Assembly (NCBI GenBank): GCA_964347975.1
Contig: CAYGAY010000006.1
Location: 50,106 to 114,105, forward strand
Source: Bin87 sp964347975
Lineage (GTDB): Bacteria > Chloroflexota > Dehalococcoidia > Lucifugimonadales > UBA3495
Length of the DNA stretch: 64,000 nucleotides
Direction of reading: 5' to 3'
Part shown: one piece after another, positions 60,131 to 64,000 of the stretch
Position numbering within the stretch: the stretch's first letter is position 1
Layout: every line of letters starts with the position of its first letter
Translations under genes and position numbers: made by a program
The notes under the pieces: model-generated
Told to the model about the DNA's origin: nothing
The model's input: only the letters and a program-made list of their open reading frames with translations
Databases searched by the model: none

Positions 60131-60435
60131 CTGCGGATGGTAAAAGAGTAGGTGCGGATTACCGAGTCGTCGGACGCGCGCCGCAACTCCACTGTTCCGG
60201 TTCCGGCAGCGCAGCCGGCCAGGTAGATATACTGGCCATTGCTGCGAGTTTTGTCATCGTTCTGCTCGGCAGGGCAGTAGGTTCGCTCCGGGTTGGTACG
60301 GTTAATCTCAACGCGCCGGGCAGTCCCGGTGGGGTTGGCGACAACCTTGACCGTTTCGTTGGCGTTGACCGTGAATCGATGCCAGACGGCGCCATCGGCG
60401 TAGAACGTCACGCTTGACGGGTTTGGCGACAGCGC
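60131..60435 (-). repeat. Triplicated surface domain, copy 2
   Basis: Encodes ALSPNPSSVTFYADGAVWHRFTV (part), RTYCPAEQNDDKTRSNGQ, YLAGCAAGTGTVELRRASDD and TYSFTIRS. Copy 1 and copy 2 are the most alike. Confidence 0.75.
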
Positions 60436-60939
60436 GGCGCTGGCCGGCGGGGTAGGTGTGGGCGCTGGAGTGCGGGTTGGCGTCGGTGTCGGAGTACGGG
60501 TAGGAGTCGGTGTAGGCTGCGCCGCCGTTATGGGGCCTACCGGATACTCGACTTCGGCAAGGGTAAGGCTGCCGTCGGTGTCGTTGTAAAGGACGGAGGC
60601 TTGCAGGTATTTGCCCATGTCGGCGGCGGTCAGCGTGTACTCATAACTGCCGCCGATGCCGCGCGCGTTGTTAGGCGGCACGGACACGCAACCGTTTTCC
60701 TGGGCGTCGTCGCAGCGCAGCCATTGCCAGGGATGCACCGGGTTGTCATTGCCGCGCTCGAAGCGGGCGGCGTCAACGAGTATGACGCCGACGGTTTGGC
60801 CGACCACGGTAGCGGGATTGGTGTAGAAAGCCGTGCCGGCTGGAGCGATTACTACCGAGGGAGTCGGCGTCAGCGTGGCATTGGGCCGCGCTGTTGGTGT
60901 GTGGGTGGGTGTTGGCGGTAGCGTAGGTGTAGGGATATT

Positions 60940-61245
60940 GCTGCGGATGGTGAAAGCGTATGTTCGGATTACCGAGCCATCCGACGCGCGCAGCAGCTCC
61001 ACCGTCCCGGTTCCGGCGACGCATCCCGCCAAATAGGTGTACTGGCCATTGCCGCGCGACTTGCTGTCGTTCTGCTCGGCGGGGCAGTAGGTTCGCCCGG
61101 GGTCGGAAGTGTTTATCTCAACGCGCCGGGCGGTTCCGGTGGGGTTGGCGACAACTTCGACCGACTCGCTGGCGTTGACCGTGAACCGATGCCAGACAGA
61201 GCCATTGGCGTAGAAGGTTACGCTGGTCGGGTTCGGCGACAGCGA
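60940..61245 (-). repeat. Triplicated surface domain, copy 1
   Basis: Encodes SLSPNPTSVTFYANGSVWHRF, RTYCPAEQNDSKSRGNGQ, YLAGCVAGTGTVELLRASDG and RTYAFTIRS. Confidence 0.75.
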
Positions 61246-61446
61246 GGCGGTAGCCGCCGGGGTTGATGTGGAGGTAAGTGTAGGCGTAGGAGTTGGAGTG
61301 CGGGTAGGCGTGGGAGTAGAACAGTCGGAAGCGGCTTCAGAGGCCCCTCGCGCAAAGATTGGGCAGACGTTTGGGGTAGGTGTAGGAGTCGGAGTCTGTG
61401 GATCGAAGGTTACTGAGAGCGTGTAATCGCCGGTTTGGCCGGGTGC

Positions 61447-62919
61447 CTAAGAAGTAACTTCAATGGTGTACTCGGTGGAATCCAGACGGCGCGTGATGCT
61501 CGCGCTGCGCTTACCGTCGGCAGCTACGTCGTAGTTGTCCGCTTTCCATGCCCCGCTTACGATGTCTTCCCCGCGTCTCAGGTATAGGTGGATGTCAAAC
61601 CTCTCGGATTCTAAAGTAATGGTGACCCTCTCACCATCGCCTGAAAGTCCGTAGAACTCGGAGTAGCCACGGTTTGTGTTGGACGAAAGGCAGGCATCGT
61701 CACTCAGCGTAGCGCTTCCAGTGCGTCCGGAGATTGCCCTGGTAAATTCGGTATTTCCACTGCGGATGCAATCCGATTCAACGGGAGCGATTTTGAGTTT
61801 GTACTGCAACGACGAGTCACCCATTGTGGAGGCGACCTGCACTAACTTACTGCCGTCAACAGTCGCTTCGCTGGAATTGGCGCTGGAAGCGAAGGGGGAT
61901 TCTGTCCCCCGTTTGTACGGGTTGTCATCAGAGTTATGGATATATTGCCTTACGTCGGTGGGCGCGCCGTTAATCGTGGTCACTTCGAAACCCTGACTAC
62001 GGCCCACGTTATGGTTCAACTCATAATAATGGGCCAGACCATTGCTGTCGTATGACGTCGAAGGGCAGGCCGTGTTAAACCTTCCGGAGATGCTCGTGCC
62101 AGAGCTGTTCACGGGATATATTTTCCCGTTGCCGATGCGCATGGCTTCGGTGGCTTTCAGCGGGAGAGTGGTACGGCAGGCGTCGGCGCTGCCGGTCCCT
62201 CTGGTGTATATATACAGGCGATTCAGGTTCCACTTATCATTGTCGGTAAGGCCGGCTAGCGCCAGGTTGTATGGCGTCCCGATTTCCTTATACATCAGGT
62301 TGCCAGCGGCGCTATGATCGAAGTAGCCGAGGGCGTGTCCAAACTCGTGGGCTGAGTATTTTATGACCCGGTCATTCGTCCACTCGGACCTTACTACCGG
62401 ACTGGTTGCGCTTGGGTCAACATAGACGTCAGCCGGGTCAAATGCTATCCGCATCCGGTACAGGTTATCTAAAAAGCCGGTACTCCAATAGTCCACTGGC
62501 GAAAGGTCTGACGCTATCGGCCAAGTGCACGCTACAGTACTGCCAACAGTGCCTGCGTAGTTGCATGTATCTTCCCCTAGTTTTCTTAGGTCGCCAAAGC
62601 GGTCAGGCCACTCTTCGATGGATATGAGGTTAGTGCTGCTCGCGTCATAATCCAGCTTGGTGGCAAATGTGCCGCTTCTCATATACACTGCCGCCGAGTT
62701 GATATGGCCTTGCCAACCGGACGGGAACGTTCCGTGGAACGAATAATCCATACCGCCGTCAGACCAGTGGGACAGGGAGCCTCCCAGGGCGAGTTGGTGG
62801 TTGGCCAGCCAGCTGCCGTGCCCCTGCGCCGCGTCGCCGGCCGGCAGCAGCGTCAGAGCCGCGACCGTAGCGGAAACTGAAATTATGGTCAATATAAACA
62901 GCGCGAAGCGGATTTTCAT
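61447..62919 (-). CDS. Secreted metzincin-like metalloprotease (N-terminal part)
   Basis: From the ATG at 62919 (GGGAG 9 nt upstream; an ATG at 62928 is too close to it) the product is 490 residues up to the TAG. A signal peptide (MKIRFALFILTIISVSATVAAL) precedes a catalytic domain with HEFGHALGYFDH (His191, His195, third ligand Asp201 or His202) and a Met-turn NLMYKEIG (Met209). This is the HExxHxxGxxD/H metzincin pattern, near snapalysin/M10. A PPC-like domain begins at about 380 and is cut by the amber codon at 61447-61449. Confidence 0.82.
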   Translation of the reverse strand: MKIRFALFILTIISVSATVAALTLLPAGDAAQGHGSWLANHQLALGGSLSHWSDGGMDYSFHGTFPSGWQGHINSAAVYMRSGTFATKLDYDASSTNLISIEEWPDRFGDLRKLGEDTCNYAGTVGSTVACTWPIASDLSPVDYWSTGFLDNLYRMRIAFDPADVYVDPSATSPVVRSEWTNDRVIKYSAHEFGHALGYFDHSAAGNLMYKEIGTPYNLALAGLTDNDKWNLNRLYIYTRGTGSADACRTTLPLKATEAMRIGNGKIYPVNSSGTSISGRFNTACPSTSYDSNGLAHYYELNHNVGRSQGFEVTTINGAPTDVRQYIHNSDDNPYKRGTESPFASSANSSEATVDGSKLVQVASTMGDSSLQYKLKIAPVESDCIRSGNTEFTRAISGRTGSATLSDDACLSSNTNRGYSEFYGLSGDGERVTITLESERFDIHLYLRRGEDIVSGAWKADNYDVAADGKRSASITRRLDSTEYTIEVTS

Positions 62920-62958
62920 TGCAGCCATCTCCCGCGTTCCGGCAGTTCATCGGCAGCA

Positions 62959-63885
62959 TTACTGTGGCAAACCTGCCCGGATAGCGGCTTCCAGATCCGA
63001 CAGGGACAGGCTTGCCCCGCCGGCCCGCGCCGCCGCCAAATCGGAACCTGTCGGCCCTTCTGAAAAATGCGCAACCGGAATCTGCCAAGCCCTGTCACCG
63101 TCCACAATCCACGCTTGCCGCGCAAATTTCCCGCCACCTTCTCCGCCAATGGCATCTAGCTGCGTCTGGTTGTAAAGGGATTTATCGTGAGGAGCTTCCG
63201 GATATTCCGAGGCTCTAACGAAGGTCTTGCTGATAAAGAGAACATATTCCTGGTCGGTGTCCAATGTTGCATTGGGGCCGCCCGGATGCGAGACTAATTC
63301 ATATCCTGATGGCAGGGTTCCGTAATACACCGTAACGGCAGTGACGGTCGTCCGCACCAGGCTGTCATAACCTGGCAGGCCCTCAAAATGAGGTTCCTGG
63401 TTGTGGGGCCAGGTAACGTCATCTGGTACTGACACCGTGCGGTTCGCCCCGGCCCGGACCCGGGCCACCATGTCATACCGACCCTGCATCTCCCGCGCGA
63501 ACTGGGTTACCTGCTCCGTCAACGACGGGGTTGGGGTAGGCGAGGGCGTTGTGGCAACGGCGGCGGCTCCTCTGGGTTGTTGCGCCGCTTCCGTCGCCAT
63601 GCTCGCGACCAGTGTCGCGCCGATTTCCTCAACCGTAAGCGGCGGAGTATAAGGCACGTCAGTAGGCCGGACATAGCCGGGCGGGAAAGACGTGGCGGTG
63701 GGCTGCGCCATTGCCGTGGCGAGTTCGGACGGGGAGGTGTCGTCAATAATCCAGATGGTTGGCGTGGGCGTCGGGTTGCCATCTTGGCTCCCCGGCGCGG
63801 CTGGCGCGCAAGCGATTGCCAGCATCACCAGCGCAATCGGCCCCAACGCCAAAACCAGCAGTTGGGCGGTTTTGCGTCGTATCAT
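62959..63885 (-). CDS. Lipoprotein with Pro-Thr linkers
   Basis: 308 residues from the ATG at 63885, which has AGGTG 7 nt upstream (an ATG at 63891 overlaps that site). The signal ends in lipobox LAIAC. Two Pro-Thr stretches flank an Ala-rich region, then a ~150-residue globular domain (VTQFAREMQGRYDMVARV, YVLFISKTFVRASEYPE, FARQAWIVDGDRAWQIPVAHF, in part). Unrecognised domain. It lies 39 nt upstream of the metzincin gene on the same strand, so both exported proteins may be one unit. Confidence 0.72.
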   Translation of the reverse strand: MIRRKTAQLLVLALGPIALVMLAIACAPAAPGSQDGNPTPTPTIWIIDDTSPSELATAMAQPTATSFPPGYVRPTDVPYTPPLTVEEIGATLVASMATEAAQQPRGAAAVATTPSPTPTPSLTEQVTQFAREMQGRYDMVARVRAGANRTVSVPDDVTWPHNQEPHFEGLPGYDSLVRTTVTAVTVYYGTLPSGYELVSHPGGPNATLDTDQEYVLFISKTFVRASEYPEAPHDKSLYNQTQLDAIGGEGGGKFARQAWIVDGDRAWQIPVAHFSEGPTGSDLAAARAGGASLSLSDLEAAIRAGLPQ

Positions 63886-64000
63886 CGTCATTCACCTCGT
63901 TGCGGTTGTCTGACGGCGCAAGTAAATTACCACCCTGTTGGCGCAGGGTATTCCCAACACGCGCTGGTATTAGATTAAGCCCAGCCGGAGGCATATGAGG

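Larger units (their letters stand above)
59332..61446 (-). pseudogene. C-terminal part of the metzincin-like protease, separated by an in-frame amber codon
   Basis: The same frame as 61447-62919 continues after one TAG. The 704 codons start APGQTGDYTLSVTFD, which completes the pre-stop YTIEVTS as a pre-peptidase C-terminal-type domain. Pro-Thr linkers separate three copies of a ~100-residue domain, an Ig-like insert (VVGQTVGVILVD), and a fibronectin-III-like domain (GSVRLSWTNPSGGLTVIRRS). There is no start codon with a ribosome site at the beginning, so expression requires readthrough or the part is dead. Confidence 0.7.

Noticed and set aside
61447..61449. Pyrrolysine or recoded TAG
   Set aside because: No pylTSBCD genes are seen, and other genes here use TAG as a normal stop (for example 5500-5502); nonsense mutation or error is simpler.

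Overview
The window is GC-rich bacterial chromosome, densely coded on both strands. The gene content fits a Chloroflexota genome of the Dehalococcoidia/SAR202 type. Pointers are two luciferase-like (LLM) flavin-dependent oxidoreductases, GMC- and berberine-bridge-type flavoenzymes, a MmgE/PrpD protein, VOC proteins, a large BNR/VPS10-type beta-propeller, lipoproteins with long Pro-Thr linkers, and a Gram-positive-type SOS box in front of lexA. The taxonomic placement is my inference from protein character, not a search result.

Layout. 1-5.5 kb: the edge of a putative HerA-like gene, a HAS-barrel protein, an FmdB zinc ribbon, a DUF1461 membrane protein, mazG, a 36K-type sppA, a HEPN-domain protein and an LLM oxidoreductase. 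5.5-14.2 kb: a frameshifted nuclease-like gene, a second LLM enzyme, a GarR-like reductase, a DinB/tetrapyrrole-methylase fusion, a Vms1-like release factor (VLRF1) next to mutS2, a Pro-Thr-linker lipoprotein and an unknown membrane protein. 14.2-28.6 kb: repeats, then a catabolic stretch of MFS transporter, two VOC proteins, MmgE/PrpD, BNR propeller, cupin, SDR, BBE-type and GMC oxidoreductases, a Rieske protein, a ferredoxin-like small protein and a BtuF-like protein. 28.6-34.7 kb: Uma2-folD-queA, three small membrane proteins and an EVE-McrBC restriction pair. 34.7-41.7 kb: the translation cluster nusA-ylxR-infB-rbfA-truB, then an NrtS-type protein, with lexA and rpsT on the opposite strand. 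41.8-48 kb: an ISAs1 remnant, two CoA-transferase subunits, a DtxR-family regulator, and a six-gene run with TPP-enzyme subunits around a DUF4258/DUF2283 pair. 48.2-56.5 kb: an orphan groEL, a dUTPase-like protein, queG, an EVE protein with an Arg/Ser tail, a thiolase-like protein, a ychF-like GTPase and a tandem GNAT duplication. 56.6-63.9 kb: an M1 aminopeptidase, a secreted metzincin-like protease whose frame is broken by one amber codon, and a lipoprotein.

How the genes connect. Translation and its quality control recur: nusA-ylxR-infB-rbfA-truB, folD, queA/queG, rpsT, and the VLRF1-mutS2 pair. Oxidative catabolism of organic compounds is the second theme. Defence or conflict genes (HEPN, McrBC with EVE, DUF4258/DUF2283) are scattered singly.

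Several genes have a -10 hexamer 5-8 nt before the start codon, which suggests leaderless mRNAs. The best leads are the VLRF1-MutS2 pair, the terminator-like hairpin in the nusA leader, ylxR with no ATG/GTG/TTG start, the DinB-methylase fusion, and the amber-interrupted protease with a triplicated domain. I found no CRISPR array, rRNA, prophage or recognisable tRNA. All coordinates and motifs come from reading the sequence; no database search was possible.
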